Source: Allodiplogaster sudhausi (taxonomy: Eukaryota > Nematoda > Chromadorea > Rhabditida > Diplogasteridae). Taken from it: 64,000 nucleotides of DNA. Where the stretch lies: positions 11,803,501 through 11,867,500 of the forward strand of contig CALZFC010000005.1 in the NCBI GenBank assembly GCA_945643635.1, given 5' to 3'. Under the pieces are notes generated by a model. The model saw only the letters and a list, made by a program, of their open reading frames with translations, was not told where the DNA came from and ran no database searches. A program made the translations under genes and the position numbers. Below are positions 11,343 to 22,668 of the stretch, in pieces (position 1 is the first letter of the stretch; each line of letters begins with the position of its first letter).

Positions 11343-14230
11343 TGTTAAGAGAGCATCTCTGTAAGGGTCAAGGTGGCCCTGCGCCGGGGGAAAATGTCGG
11401 ATTTTGCTAACCAAAATTTTATGTGGGCTACCCATGCGTACTATAAAGAAAATCAGGGGGTTAAATTTGTTATAAAAGTTTTTTCTTTGACAGTGCATGC
11501 AAAAGTATGGAAAAAGTTTAATTCCCCATAACTTTCTTCAAACTTAATATTTTTCAAATTTCTTTTTTTCAGTGCATGCGTAATTGGAATGTGCATAAAA
11601 AAGTTGTATGACACTTGTTTGAAAACTTTCATTTTTATCCACTTTTTTTGCATTTTAATTTTTCAAAAATCGATTTTTTGATCATTTCGTCTATTTTAAG
11701 GCCCGGGTGGGTTCTAGCGAATAGCTGAGATGAAAGAGGAGAAAAAATGACACAAGATATGTTTTTATGAAGAAAATCGACGGATACATATGTACTCGAA
11801 TTTTGACGTGAATATGGTTCACTGGCACTTTCGCTGGACTTGATGAATCAGTCTAACTTTTTTTTATACTCATGTTTTTGATCCAATTTTAATTTCATCA
11901 CATCCACTATTCACTCCTCTACAAAATGGTCTATTACGCATCTGCCTAATGCCACCGTGGAACTCAGAAAATACAATTTTCTCATTTCCGATCAGAAAAT
12001 AAATGGATAATAACTATTGTGACCCGATTTACGGGCCAAAGAGATGACGGGTGGCCATAAACATCTACATTTTATGATAGAGCGAAGAATGCTGTATAAC
12101 ATATCTTCGTTTCATGAGATTCGAAGGATACATATTTCTCTTTTTCGAGCAATAAAGAAAAATTTCCAGCATCATGCCAGCGACACCAGAAGCAGAAAAC
12201 TCAAGGGTGCATGTTTGAGCCACAATATCATGTTATATGGTGCTTTTTTATTAGGAAAACGAATATAATCTTTATCGTTGGGCACTCAACTAACAAAAAG
12301 ATTTATCAAAACAGAAAAATATGGTTTCGTGGTATTTGTATGCGACTAAACTACATATGTGCATATAACTACATTACTACTTGAAAAGATCTTCTTTTGC
12401 TTCCTGGCCAGAAGTGTCTGTGTCTCTATTACCAGCGTGAGGTATTTCAGCATCATTTGATAAGTCTAGGGCTTGAGTTTCCTCCCGGGCAATATGATAA
12501 GTAGATTCAAACATGGGATCCGTGACAAATTCCTCTTCTTATTATGCTGCTGTTCTTGAAGGTGTTCAGGCTAAGAGAGCATATCCCGAGGTTGTTTCCG
12601 CAATTGAATCACTCGAGGTTAGCTGGTGAGGAGAAGTTTTATTTTGAAATAATGTTATTTGAATGACTTAAGGAAACAACTGATAATAACAAGCGAGCCA
12701 TGAAAGGATGGGCATTACGTGTTCGGAAACGCAACAAGAGGCTTCCTGAGCGTTCGAAGGAATATATCAAAAAAAATATTTGATGAAGGATGGCGCACAA
12801 AAGCGAAGGTGGACCCAAGAACAGCAGAAATGAGGATGAAGAATTCTGTCGATGGAATTTGATGTTCACGCCCGCCGAGCTACTCAATTACCGACAAATC
12901 GCAGCTATATTTAGCCACTTAGCCCACAAGCAGAAGGAGGTTTTGAATAATATATGATCCAATTCAGGTGAAATTCTTTAGAATCCACCTGAGGCGTCCG
13001 ACTCCACCATTGAATCTTCCGCTGTCGCCGAATTATTTGAACAGGAAGGCGACGAAGAAGAGGAATTTGTCACGGATCCCATGTTTGAATCTACTTATCA
13101 TATTGCCCGGGAGGAAACTCAAGCCCTAGACTTATCAAATGATGCTGAAATACCTCACGCTGGTAATAGAGACACAGACACTTCTGGCCAGGGGGCAAAA
13201 GAAGATCTTTTCAAGTAGTAGTGTAGTATATGCACATATGTAGTTTAGTCGCATACAAATACCACGAAACCATATTTTTCTGTTTTGATAAATCTTTTTG
13301 TTAGTTGAGTGCCCAACGATAAACATTATATTCGTTTTCCTAATAAAAAAGCACCATATAACATGATATTGTGGTTCAAACATGCACCCTTGAGTTTTCT
13401 GCTTCTGGTGTCGCTGGCATGATGCTGACAATTTTTATTTATTGCTCGAAAAAGAGAAATATGTATCCTTCGAATCTCATGAAACGAAGATATGTTATAC
13501 AGCATCTTCGCTCTATCATAAAATGTAGATGTTTATGGCCACCCGTCATCTCTTTGGCCCGTAAATCGGTTCACAATAGTTATTATCCATTTATTTTCTG
13601 ATCGAAAATAAGAAAATAGTATTTTCTGAGTTCCACGGTGGCATTAGGCAGATGCGTAATAGACCATTTTGTAGAGGAGTGAATAGTGAATGTGATGAAA
13701 TTAAAACTGGATCAAAAACATGAGTATAAAAAAGTTAGACTGATTCATCAAGTCCAGCGAAAGTGCCAGTGCACCATATTCACGTCAAAATTCGAGCACA
13801 TATGTATCCGTCGATTTTCCTCATAAAAACATATCTTGTGTCATTTGTTCTCCTCTTTCATCTCAGCTATTCGCTAGAACCCACCCGGGCCTTAAAATAG
13901 ACGAAATAATCAAAAAATCGATTTTTGAAAAACTAAAATGCAAAAAAGTGGTTAAAAATGAAACTTTTCAAACAAGTGTCGTTCAACTTTTTTGTGCACA
14001 TTCCAATTACGCATGCACTGAAAAAAAGAAATTTGAAAAATATTAAGTTTGAAGAAAGTTATGGGGAATTAAACTTTTTCCATACTTTTGCATGCACTGT
14101 CAAAGAAAATTTTTTTATAACAAATGGGTAGCAAACATAAAATTTTGGTTAGCAAAATCCGACATTTTCCCCCGGGGCAGGCGCCAATGGAGTGCTGCTT
14201 GATCCTTACAGAGAGGCTCTCTTAACTCCT
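11343..14230. mobile_element. Giant foldback element 3 nested in the DIRS element
   Basis: A 2.9 kb inverted repeat. The left arm begins with GTTAAGAGAGC and the motif GGGGGAAAATGTCGGATTTT; the right arm ends with the complement. Matching inner segments include 11925-11960 against about 13635-13670 and 12480-12540 against 13055-13115. The centre is near 12.8 kb. It separates the DIRS RT remnant (14.8-15.3 kb) from the RNase H remnant (11.1-11.3 kb), so it inserted after the retroelement did. Confidence 0.75.
12695..13218 (+). pseudogene. Decayed transposon ORF inside foldback 3
   Basis: Plus-strand fragments in different frames read as one former protein. A basic segment (GWALRVRKRNKRLPERS) is followed by IFDEGWRTKAKVDP, then LMFTPAELLNYRQIAAIFS, then an acidic tail through FVTDPMFESTYHIA to a stop at 13216-13218. 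The arrangement of a K-A-D/N-P stretch, then F-x-P-E, then Q-I-x-x-x-F-S resembles a C-terminal module common in proteins encoded by invertebrate transposons, but I cannot name the family with certainty. At least two frameshifts break it. Confidence 0.45.
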
Positions 14231-14334
14231 TCTTAAAGGAGGTATCCGAGGAATAATTAACCTAGGGTTTTCTCTATGTGGATAACTTCATCTTGGCGTA
14301 AAACATACATCCTGAAAGTTTGAGCGATTTTCTT

Positions 14335-14515
14335 CCATTACACTCTGAGCAATAGTAACGTGAAAAATCGCGCGTAGAGAATTAGCTACGGTAGGTAATA
14401 GCCGCCCTCCTATTTCACATGCTCTCTCGACCGAGCGACAGGCAACTTTCTGAGCGCACGCATTCAAACTGCTTCTCTAACGCTACTGTATACTCATTCG
14501 CCGTATACTTCCTTT
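14335..14515 (+). repeat. Dispersed repeat, also at 44212-44395
   Basis: About 180 bases match 44212-44395 in the same orientation at roughly 85-90% identity; the shared part includes CATGCTCTCTCGACCGAGCG. It lies between the foldback and the RT remnant, so it is probably a further small insertion. Confidence 0.75.
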
Positions 14516-14739
14516 AACCTTAGATGGTAATGAGACAAAATACTCGAACGACTTTTGGTCGTTCGGATTCGTCATTCTTGCGAGCCATTTGTGTGTCTCC
14601 TATCCGGAAATGATAGATAGCCCGAAACGGGTGTAAGCGAAAAGGTTCTACCCACTAAGGTAGTAATTACTCTCAACTTAACCCTTTCTGACTTCACAAC
14701 AGAAGTTTATCTAGTTTTCTCGATTCACTGTTAAACCCA

Positions 14740-15350
14740 GTTTCCTGAAAAGTATAAGCGCATATTTGATATCAGATAGAAATTAGATCTATCATTACCC
14801 ATCAAGTGTCAGTCATCCAAATATACAATCAGTCTAAAATTACTCGACTTCTAAGTTCCTCCGCTACCGCCTTCATCAACCGTGAAAACACGTGTGGCAT
14901 CGGAGAAAGGCCAAATGATTGAGCCTGGAACTTGTATACTCTCCACGCGTTCTCGAAAGTTAGAAACTTTTGATAATCTATGTGGATGGGAATCACGAAA
15001 TATGCGTTATTAAGGTCGATCTCAGCGAGAAAAATCCCTTTGTGATAGAAAGAAACCTCACAAGATGGAAACTCTCCATCTTGAAATTGTTATGAACCAC
15101 ATAGTGATTCCATGGTTTCAGATTTATCACTGATCGCAATCCTCCATCTTCTTTGTACGGTAAAAGAAAATGGAAGAAAAACCAAACACTTTCATTTGGG
15201 GATATCTCAACAATCGCCTGTTTGTACCTTTGGTTGTGAACCTCTTCATCAATGGCATATCTATGCATCGTGCTTCCCCTACCGGATGGTCTACGTGACT
15301 GTGGAATGAGAGGCATTGCATAGGGCTCAATTATATACCCGCTCACACAC
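14740..15350 (-). pseudogene. DIRS-type reverse transcriptase remnant
   Basis: The minus strand shows the RT fingers and palm in order: VWFFFHFLLPYKEDGGLRSV (the K-x-D-G-G-x-R box), INLKPWN, NNFKMESFHLV, then after a frame change EIDLNNAYFVIPI (motif A, with its Asp), QSFGLSPMPHVFSRLMK (motif B region), and RLIVYLDD (motif C) followed by a TGA where Trp is usual, then HLMGN. The FKMES and LMK motifs are typical of DIRS-group RTs. At least one frameshift and one nonsense change inactivate it. Confidence 0.85.
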
Positions 15351-15479
15351 CCTTTAACTCACGGATCATTTGATAATCTATGCTACTCAGCAATGTTCCC
15401 GGCAGTAAAAAATAACCATTTTTTAAACTGATGAGTTAGTGTGGGATGCCTGATTGTAGCGAGAGTATCCCCGACTGAC

Positions 15480-16681
15480 CTCTGGTCATCCTTGGCTCTC
15501 ATTGATTCGACTGGCTGAGGCTTGCTGCGAAGCTCCCTCTGTGCCTTGAACTTGGCGAGACTCTTGGCGACGTCGTTGCCTCCTGCCCGCTTCTGTAGTT
15601 CGTCGATGAGCTGCTTCCCATACAGACGAGGGAAGACATCTCCACCCGAGATGAGTTCTTCTTCAGCAAGAGGCTGCTTGGCATGGCTTGGCGTGGATCA
15701 ACACCGTTCGATATGCAAAACGAATAACAGTGGTCATCTTTCTTGCCATAGTACGAACTCTATTGTAATATATTATATAATAATATAATAATAATTTTAT
15801 TACAATTTTGTTATATACATTTTGTCTGACCTGAGAATAGTCTCTTTACGCCAGCAAAAGAGTTCATGATGAGCTGCTCCTAGCAGACTCATCGATGCCT
15901 TGATGTAGCCTGTTGATTTGGCCCGATCTTCCTCTGCTTCCGCTGCAGACGTCTGAACAGCAATGGCAGAAGCTCCGAGAGCAGCCATGAGCATACCGTC
16001 CAGAGCGAAGATCTGTAATAAAATAACAATTTCTTTGAAAATGTTAGAGCTTACAAGTTAGACTTTTTCAAATATGATAAATATTTCGAAACAAGTAGTC
16101 AACCAAAGAGTGGTAACCTGAGATTCGCAGATTTGGCTAGAAAGGCCCTTCATCCTTGGAATCTCTTCTTCGACTCTTGGCGGCTTGGCATACACGGACA
16201 CAATGAGCGGGAGAGCCTCGACGTAGGCTTCTCTCTCGGTTTGCGACCATATGGTGCCCCTCGCGGCAGACTCGAAGAGCGAAAGAGCCGGCTCTCCGAT
16301 CCGAAGCCTCTTCTTGGGCTCCTTGATCACAGTTTCTGGTGCATTTGGCACCGCGGATTCCGCCGAGACGAACTCGCTCCTTCTCGGAATGGAGAGATTC
16401 GATGCACGCGAGAGAGGGGAGTTTCCCCTAACAAGACGATTCTCATCGGTTGAAAAACCGCTCCTTTCTTCCGATTCCGAGGAAGGAGGAGAACTCGATG
16501 AGCATTACTCTGAAGAAGACGAAGAGGAGAGATGTCGCTTATGCTTCCTCTTCCGTGTCTACTTCATTCTCTTCTTTCTCTTTCTCTTCTTGAGGCGAGA
16601 GTCAGACGTGGGAGAGCCGTCCTTCTGCTCTCCAGGCGGCGTCAACTCAGCGAGGAGCCTCTCCATTTCGTCTTCAGACAT
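15480..16681 (-). pseudogene. DIRS gag-like frame remnant
   Basis: On the minus strand a possible start ATG at 16681 follows a TTGCAG acceptor-like site. It opens an acidic then Lys/Arg/Ser-rich region with interrupting stops, then PNAPETVIKEPKKRLRIG, a helical stretch to about 16110, and after a gap (16020-16110, intron-like) an Ala-rich helix at 15800-16010. A final segment contains ISGGDVFPRLYGKQLIDEL and KSLAKFKAQRELR. Position upstream of RT and composition fit a Gag protein. No zinc knuckle is seen. Confidence 0.55.
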
Positions 16682-17496
16682 CCTGCAAGAAGAGAAAATA
16701 TTAATAACCAATCTCAGTAATTAAAGTTATTAATATTAGGGTAAATTCAAAAATCTATCCCAAATTTGCGTCTCATTACAAGAGAGTTTTAGGATAAATT
16801 ATGGTAAAACCATGTGAATTTACTCAGCGCAATTTAACAAATTGCTGATTGCTTCAAAGTTTAAAAGGTCACTATGAAGATATCATCCGTTCAGAAACGG
16901 AAATTTAGATCAGAGGCTAATATAAGCTATTGGCTTGATCTAATCCATGTGTAAATAAACAGCATGGAGAGGAATCTCGAGTGGTCTTTAGAAGCAAAGA
17001 CCATAACGAGGCCATTTCTATGCGATCGACTCTTACAGAAAGAGAAACGATCTAGCAAGAAAGGTTCAGTTGGGAATCTCTCCAGGCTAGCAAAAAATCT
17101 CCCAGAAGGTGAAATTCTAGCAACTGCTTATCCAGTGCGAGACTACTCAATGAGTCAAGCAGAGGAAGACCCACATGAACGAATCCAGCCAAAGGCGAAT
17201 CATTCATAAGTGGGCGAATCCGATTGCAAGTCACTCCAGCCTGGTATCAATTCCGCTTACACGGAAGAAACCTAGCAAGCGACTCCAGCAAAAGGAAATC
17301 CCGATAGCGAACGACTCAACTCTGGCATCAATCCTTGTAAAAGGAGACACCTAGCCAATCACTCAAGCCAAAGGGAGAATTCACTCGAACCCCTCAAGCC
17401 AACGGAGGCAAGAGGCTCAAGAACGAAGAGGGTGAATTGGGCAGGGGAACAACGAACCCCAGAGAAGAACGAAGAACCGACCGCCCGCTGAGCTCT

Positions 17497-17737
17497 ACAG
17501 GTTTGCAACTGAGGAGACAGGGGCTAGAGCTCCCTCCTCATCAGCATAGTGGGCGAGCCCACTTTTGCATACGGGACTCTTCCCCCTTAATTTTTTTATC
17601 ACGCGTGACACGTATCCCGTGATTTGCACGTACGAGATTGCACGTAATCCTCGGTCTACATTCTACGCGTTTTGTAGAGAATTATGCTGAGCACGGGGCG
17701 CATAGCTATCGTGATTACTATGAGCAATGAATTATAA
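17497..17737. repeat. DIRS inverted terminal repeat, right (5') copy
   Basis: Reverse complement of 8937-9184. The outermost 34 bases (17704-17737) recur, complemented, as the second half of the ICR at 9535-9568, which fixes this end of the element at or within a base or two of 17737. Confidence 0.85.
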
Positions 17738-18170
17738 GAACTAACAATCATGTATAGATCCTATTGTTCTTCATCGAGTCTTAATTGTTTTGGAGAAACA
17801 CGTTTGATTGGACGAACGGTCAAAGAATCACGTTGCTCTCGTCATTTCGTCATGACTGAATGTACTGACGTCGCGAGCAGATTCAACCTAAATCTTTTGA
17901 ATTACGACGCTAACCGACCATGAGACAGTGTTTCGGCTGATTGTAAGAGTACTACTCGGGGCCCGAAGTTAAATAGACGGCAGACTTTGAAAAAGTGTTG
18001 TGTTAAAAATTATGCAAATCTATATGCATACATTCAATGTTCGTCAAATTGGGAATTGATATCTTTCTATGAAGATAAGAAGCCTAAGAATGGGTCGACA
18101 ATGTTATATTTCGATTGTCTGTATCTCAGCCGCAAGAGGTCTTATTATTAGAGATATTATTATTATTTAT
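17738..18170. other. Gene-free flank with possible empty site for the foldbacks
   Basis: No coding signal. Bases about 18005-18065, read on the minus strand, match the sequence flanking the foldback 1/2 cluster: TCAATTCCCAATTTGACNAACATTGAAT left of it and TATGCATATANATTT right of it. This looks like a paralogous unoccupied site. Confidence 0.45.
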
Positions 18171-18352
18171 GCTACCAAGAACCTGGCTCATTGTGTCTGA
18201 TGGGCGTCAAACTGAAATTTGAACTTACCGGCAGCCAATTCTCTGCATACGATGATGCGCTGAGAAAGCGGTATTAAATAGTATTAAAGAAGGAGTGCTT
18301 TGTGAATGAGTTCTTTTAAAATCTCCCTGTGACTCTATCAAAACTGCTTTTG

Positions 18353-18872
18353 TCATTCTTTATCAGTCAGGGGGGAGGGTGACATGTCACAATGGGATGA
18401 AGTCATAAAAGAGTCCCGTCTTTGAACACTAAAGCTGGGAGCCGCATTATCCAATGGAACCCAGTATGTTGTGTCGCATCCGTACGGCCCATCGCAGTTG
18501 TAAGTATTCCACTCTTGATCCGTCAGACAGCAAAACTTCTCGGTATTCCAGATGCATGCGTTGTAGTTGGTAGAGGCGACGCACCTTGACAGGCATGCGT
18601 TGAAGCAAGTGCCGTTAGCGACTTGGAAGCTAAAAGAGGCTTATCTTTTTGTTTACTGTTTTTCCTTGTTTTTTTCTATGAAAAGGTTCACTTACGCCAG
18701 CTGTAATCAATACTTGTAAATCAATAAAGAAAATATTACCCTCTTCTGCACTGGCAGTTCACAGAGGACTGCCATTCCAGTCGTAACCAGAGCAGAACCT
18801 GTTGCACGTGGTCAAATCCAGAGCCGCAGCCATCCAGAGGACCGTCAAGACGCTCAGGAGAATCAGGACGCG
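18353..18872 (-). pseudogene. Cysteine-rich secreted-type protein, copy C (frameshifted)
   Basis: Minus-strand paralog of copies A and B: exon 1 at 18740-18872 after the acceptor CCCTCAG, exon 2 at 18353-18629 after TTTTAG. Exon 1 keeps the hydrophobic leader and CNRFCSGYDWNG, but a one-base deletion relative to copy B then gives an in-frame TGA, so the NCQC motif is read only in another frame. Exon 2 is open and conserves all eight cysteines with otherwise strongly changed residues, then continues about 27 codons past the position where copies A and B stop. It is either a recently broken gene or carries a sequencing error. Confidence 0.7.
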
Positions 18873-18899
18873 CTGAGGGAAACATCAAACAATTTCTAA

Positions 18900-19815
18900 T
18901 AGAGTTTATCTTTTACGAGGAATTATCGATAAAATAATAGAGCTGGGTGGAACGAAAATGGACCCTCCTGAGATTTATCAAAGCACTATTCTATTCTTTA
19001 CTTATAAGCACTGTTATAGTGGTTCTCTTGTTTACTTAGTATACTACTTATTATAGTCTATTTAAAAAAAATTAAATTATACCTGCATTTACGGTTGACC
19101 CTACAGAAAATTTAATTCATATTTTTTAAAAAGGTACATAATGCAAAAGGAAGATTCATGCTTCTGAAAGGGATCCACAGATTGATCTCAAAGGCTGCTA
19201 ACCATGTTGAAGAAGCTGCGTGTTGTGAAGAATCATTGCTCTCGGTCCCTTTTATATCTCAATCCCCACCATGGCCCTCTACTTCCATCAAGTCCACCAG
19301 TTTAATTAAAAATCTTTTTCTCTCCAATAAACTGTGTATCCCTAACAGTCTGCAGCCAATATGTTTGCGTCCTCTAAAATGATCTTCCAAATACGATATG
19401 AATCTTCGCTGCGGGAGTGCTCTCTGCAAGATTGATGTTTCAATCACACTCACTCTGTTCCTTGTACTCTAGCAGGCACTGATACGCAGCTTGTCTGAAG
19501 TCTCAGCACGATCCAGGCCAAGACGACTTCGGAGAGTCAAGGATCCTTGTTGTACAGGAGAATTGCTTTTCCGGATCTTGATCTTGGGAAGGACTTAGAC
19601 TCAACCGCGAGAGCGTTTTATCCGCAGCTGCAGTGACACTATTTAGGTTTGTTTTTTTTAAAGAGATTTTCATTAAAGTAACTTTTATCATTCCGATGTA
19701 ATAGGTACTTATTCTTCCCCAGGGACGAAGAAAACAAGAATTTTATGTCTTGTTGTTGCCAAGGATCTGATTCGGATCATTCTGTCTGCTCGGCATCCAA
19801 CTGCGAATTGAACTT
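18900..19815. other. No confident gene
   Basis: Several short segments have near-neutral base composition, and a Cys-containing frame at about 19715-19815 (MSCCCQGSDSDHSVCSASNC) follows a CCCCAG acceptor-like site. No matching exons or start could be assembled. Confidence 0.3.
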
Positions 19816-19816
19816 C

Positions 19817-19850
19817 CCTGCGGGGGGGGGGGGGGGGAGGGGGGGGAGGC
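19817..19850 (+). repeat. Poly-G tract
   Basis: A run of G interrupted by only two A residues. It could form a G-quadruplex, and it is also a typical place for assembly or length error. Confidence 0.8.
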
Positions 19851-19929
19851 TCCCTGCTAGCAGATAATCATTTGCAGAGGCGGATGGTTCAATCACAGAC
19901 GGATGCTCGTGCTCTCGGCTTGAGCTATT

Positions 19930-20537
19930 TTATCGAATTCTGGCTCTGTATCGAAACACGGACCCATCCACAGCAGCAATTTTAGCACTTCTGCGGTGCG
20001 GGTCATAGTTGACCGCGGTGTTCAAATTGTTCACAAACAGTTTGCACCTAATTTCCACAGTTCAATTAACCATGTGAATTAGTTTAGTAATTAAGTAGGA
20101 ATATTTGGACATTATTAATACTCTTGGAATAGCAGTAAATGATTGAATTTATCCCAATGAACCTTCTTCATGTGAGGCCGAGTGAATGAATCTCGAACTG
20201 AAGGTAGGCAACATGAAATGGCATAGGATTAAATCACAATTAGATCAAAAAGTTATCGCAGGGATGTTCTAGAATTATGATCTACTATCTATCCAATATT
20301 AACTACCAGAATATTAAAGAAATAAATCATTTTGTCTTGCATGCTTGAATGTGCAAAACTGGGTAATTCGAATTATTGATTTTTTCAAGCCCTCTATTTT
20401 ATAAATGAAACCAATAATCTGCTAATATAATTCTGACAGCATACAGAAACAACCCTGAAAATTTCATAAAGTTTCGCCAACGATGAAGGAAAATATAGAA
20501 AAATATCATGGTGTTCGTATATTTTTGCACGGTACTG
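19930..20537. mobile_element. Half of a Tc1-like palindromic element
   Basis: About 600 bases align in the same orientation with the right arm of the element at 30661-32241 (for example ATTATCGCAGACATGTTCTAGAAT and ACCCTGAAAATTTCAT in diverged form). It ends GGTACTG followed by TA, the complement of the Tc1-style terminus CAGTACC. The left arm is missing; homology fades just right of the poly-G tract. Confidence 0.65.
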
Positions 20538-21199
20538 TATGTATGTATATAGTCGGATTTTAAAAAGAATCTGAAATGACCCTTAAAAACAAAGTCGTCC
20601 GCTTAAGGGAAGACATGGCCGTGTTTTAGGCGATGTCGAACTTGTGTTGTAGATTTAAATCTAACTAATTTATGTACACACCTGAAATGTTTGGGTACAT
20701 ACATCGAATGATAGAATGAGTAGCAATAGAAGAGATGAACATAATCAACAAAGTGCCACTGCCTTAAGGACGCAGATATTCTTATGTTTAAAAAAAACAA
20801 CTTACTTTTAACTACCTAAGATCACTTTAGACTTCTCTTTGTTGATTGCAGTTTTTTTAAACATTATATGTAGTATAACAAGTGTATTCCGACGCGTATG
20901 TTCAGTATTGAGGTCTTACTTCTTCTAATTGTAATTGTGAATTTTTGTTTTGCTTATTTCATTCACATAGATACGTGAACGAGCGCATTCTGAGACACTC
21001 TTACAAAAAGACGTTTGTGCAGCTTTTCTATTCTTCGCAAATTATATGTCTACGTGAAGGAAAAGACACGTGAAGGACGAGGAGAAGTATCGACTTTAAT
21101 AACATGGCAGAGAAGAAGAAGAAGATGTTTTTGGCATACAAAATACAAGATAATGCAATGGACAAGTTACATCATGGATGGCTCATTACACAACTCCTT

Positions 21200-22636
21200 T
21201 TAGTCCTTAGCGGCCAGTTCCTCCTGGGCTCCCGTCGTGATGAGGTGGGCGAAGGCCTTGTAGTCAACCTGAATCAAGGCGAGCATTAGTGCTGGGCTAA
21301 AGTTAAGGTCTAAAGGCTAAGGCTTAAGGCTAAGGTCTTAAGGCTAAGGTGTTTAGGCCAAGGTCTTTAGGCCAATGTCTTAAGGCTAAGGTCTTTAGGC
21401 CAATATCCTTAAAGCTAAGGAAAGAATAAAGAAACAGCATTAAATAAGAATCAAAACTTTTAGCATGTCGGAATGGGACAAAGTGAGGATAAGCTCTTGG
21501 ATCTGAGTGAAGTGGATAATTGGATCAATTTCGTTTGATTGAAGCCTTCTCTCTCTCAAACATTCAGCTTCACTTGATTCGCTTTCTCCCTGTTTGTGGC
21601 TCTCACACTCCCTCTCTCTCTCGTTTACTATCACTCTCTCTGTCTCTGTTTCCTCTCTCCCAATCTCTCAGACCCTTTCCTTTTCTCAGAATGTAATAAT
21701 GCCGCCGTCTGCCATTGCAGAGTAGAAACGGGGGAAAATGCTGCCACCTCTCTCTCCTCCTACCTCGAATAGCTTTTCTCTCTCTCATCGTCTTTCTCTC
21801 TCTCTCTCTGTCTCTTCTCTCTCACTCTCTCTCATTCTCTCAAGTTCAGTCCCCCTCAATCATTATCTCTCCCGATCGCTTTCTCTCGTCACCTGTTGTC
21901 TTCACTTTTTTCTATCTTTGCTCCTTCGGCTAGCCCTTCAAGAAATCCGAAGAAGAATAAGAATAAGAAGAAAAGGAAGAAGAAGGAAGAAGAAGGAAGA
22001 GAGTGTAGGGGGGAAGGTGGAGCATGTGTGCAGTAATAGTGCCATTTCGCATTTCTAGAGCAGCCGGATGTGATTTCAGCCTCTCTTTTCCATGCCAAAA
22101 AATCTTTTTCTAACTTCTCTATCACTCTCTCTATCTCTCTCCCTCTCCCTCTCTCACTCTCTCTTTCTCACTCTTTCCCTCTATCTCTCTCTCCCTCTCC
22201 CTCTCTTACTCTCCCTCTCTCTCTCTCTAACAAGCGACAGTTGGCAGGACCAGAACGAGCATAGGCGTCAATACAACAAAAGGGAGGTGAAAAGAATTCT
22301 GTGCACAAGGAAATGCGAACTGCAGTGTGTGAGAAGGAATGCAGAGGAGGAGAAAGAGCAGGATAAAAAAAACATGGAAGAATCAAGTAAATATGTACTT
22401 TCTATAGTCAAATTAATGTGAACGAAATATACACTAAAAATAGAAAATAATTTCGACAACTCATCCCTCTCTCCGACTTTTTCTAGTTCTCTCTCTCTTT
22501 CCCTCTTTCTCTCACTCCCTCTCTCTCGTCCTGTTCTTTCTACCTCTTTAATTTATCTTTTCTCTTTCTCTTTCTCTCTCACTCACTTCTCTATTCATCT
22601 CTATCTCTCCTTCTTCCATTCTCTCTCTCTCTCTCG

Positions 22637-22668
<32 letters not shown>

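Larger units (their letters stand above)
8896..17737 (-). mobile_element. Decayed DIRS-type tyrosine-recombinase retrotransposon
   Basis: An 8.8 kb element on the minus strand, about 2.9 kb of which is a nested palindrome. Reading leftward from 17737 it has a terminal repeat, a gag-like frame, reverse transcriptase with a YLDD box, RNase H motifs, a tyrosine recombinase, an internal complementary region, and an inverted copy of the terminal repeat. DIRS elements are defined by RT plus a tyrosine recombinase in place of an integrase, and they make no target-site duplication; none is seen here. All frames carry stops or shifts and the recombinase has lost catalytic residues, so this copy is dead. 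Known nematode members are mostly PAT-type with split direct repeats, whereas these termini are inverted as in DIRS1. Confidence 0.85.

Noticed and set aside
17437..17622. Matching frames at 9059-9277 (-) and 17437-17622 (+)
   Set aside because: Both lie in the DIRS inverted terminal repeats and are mirror copies of one non-coding sequence.
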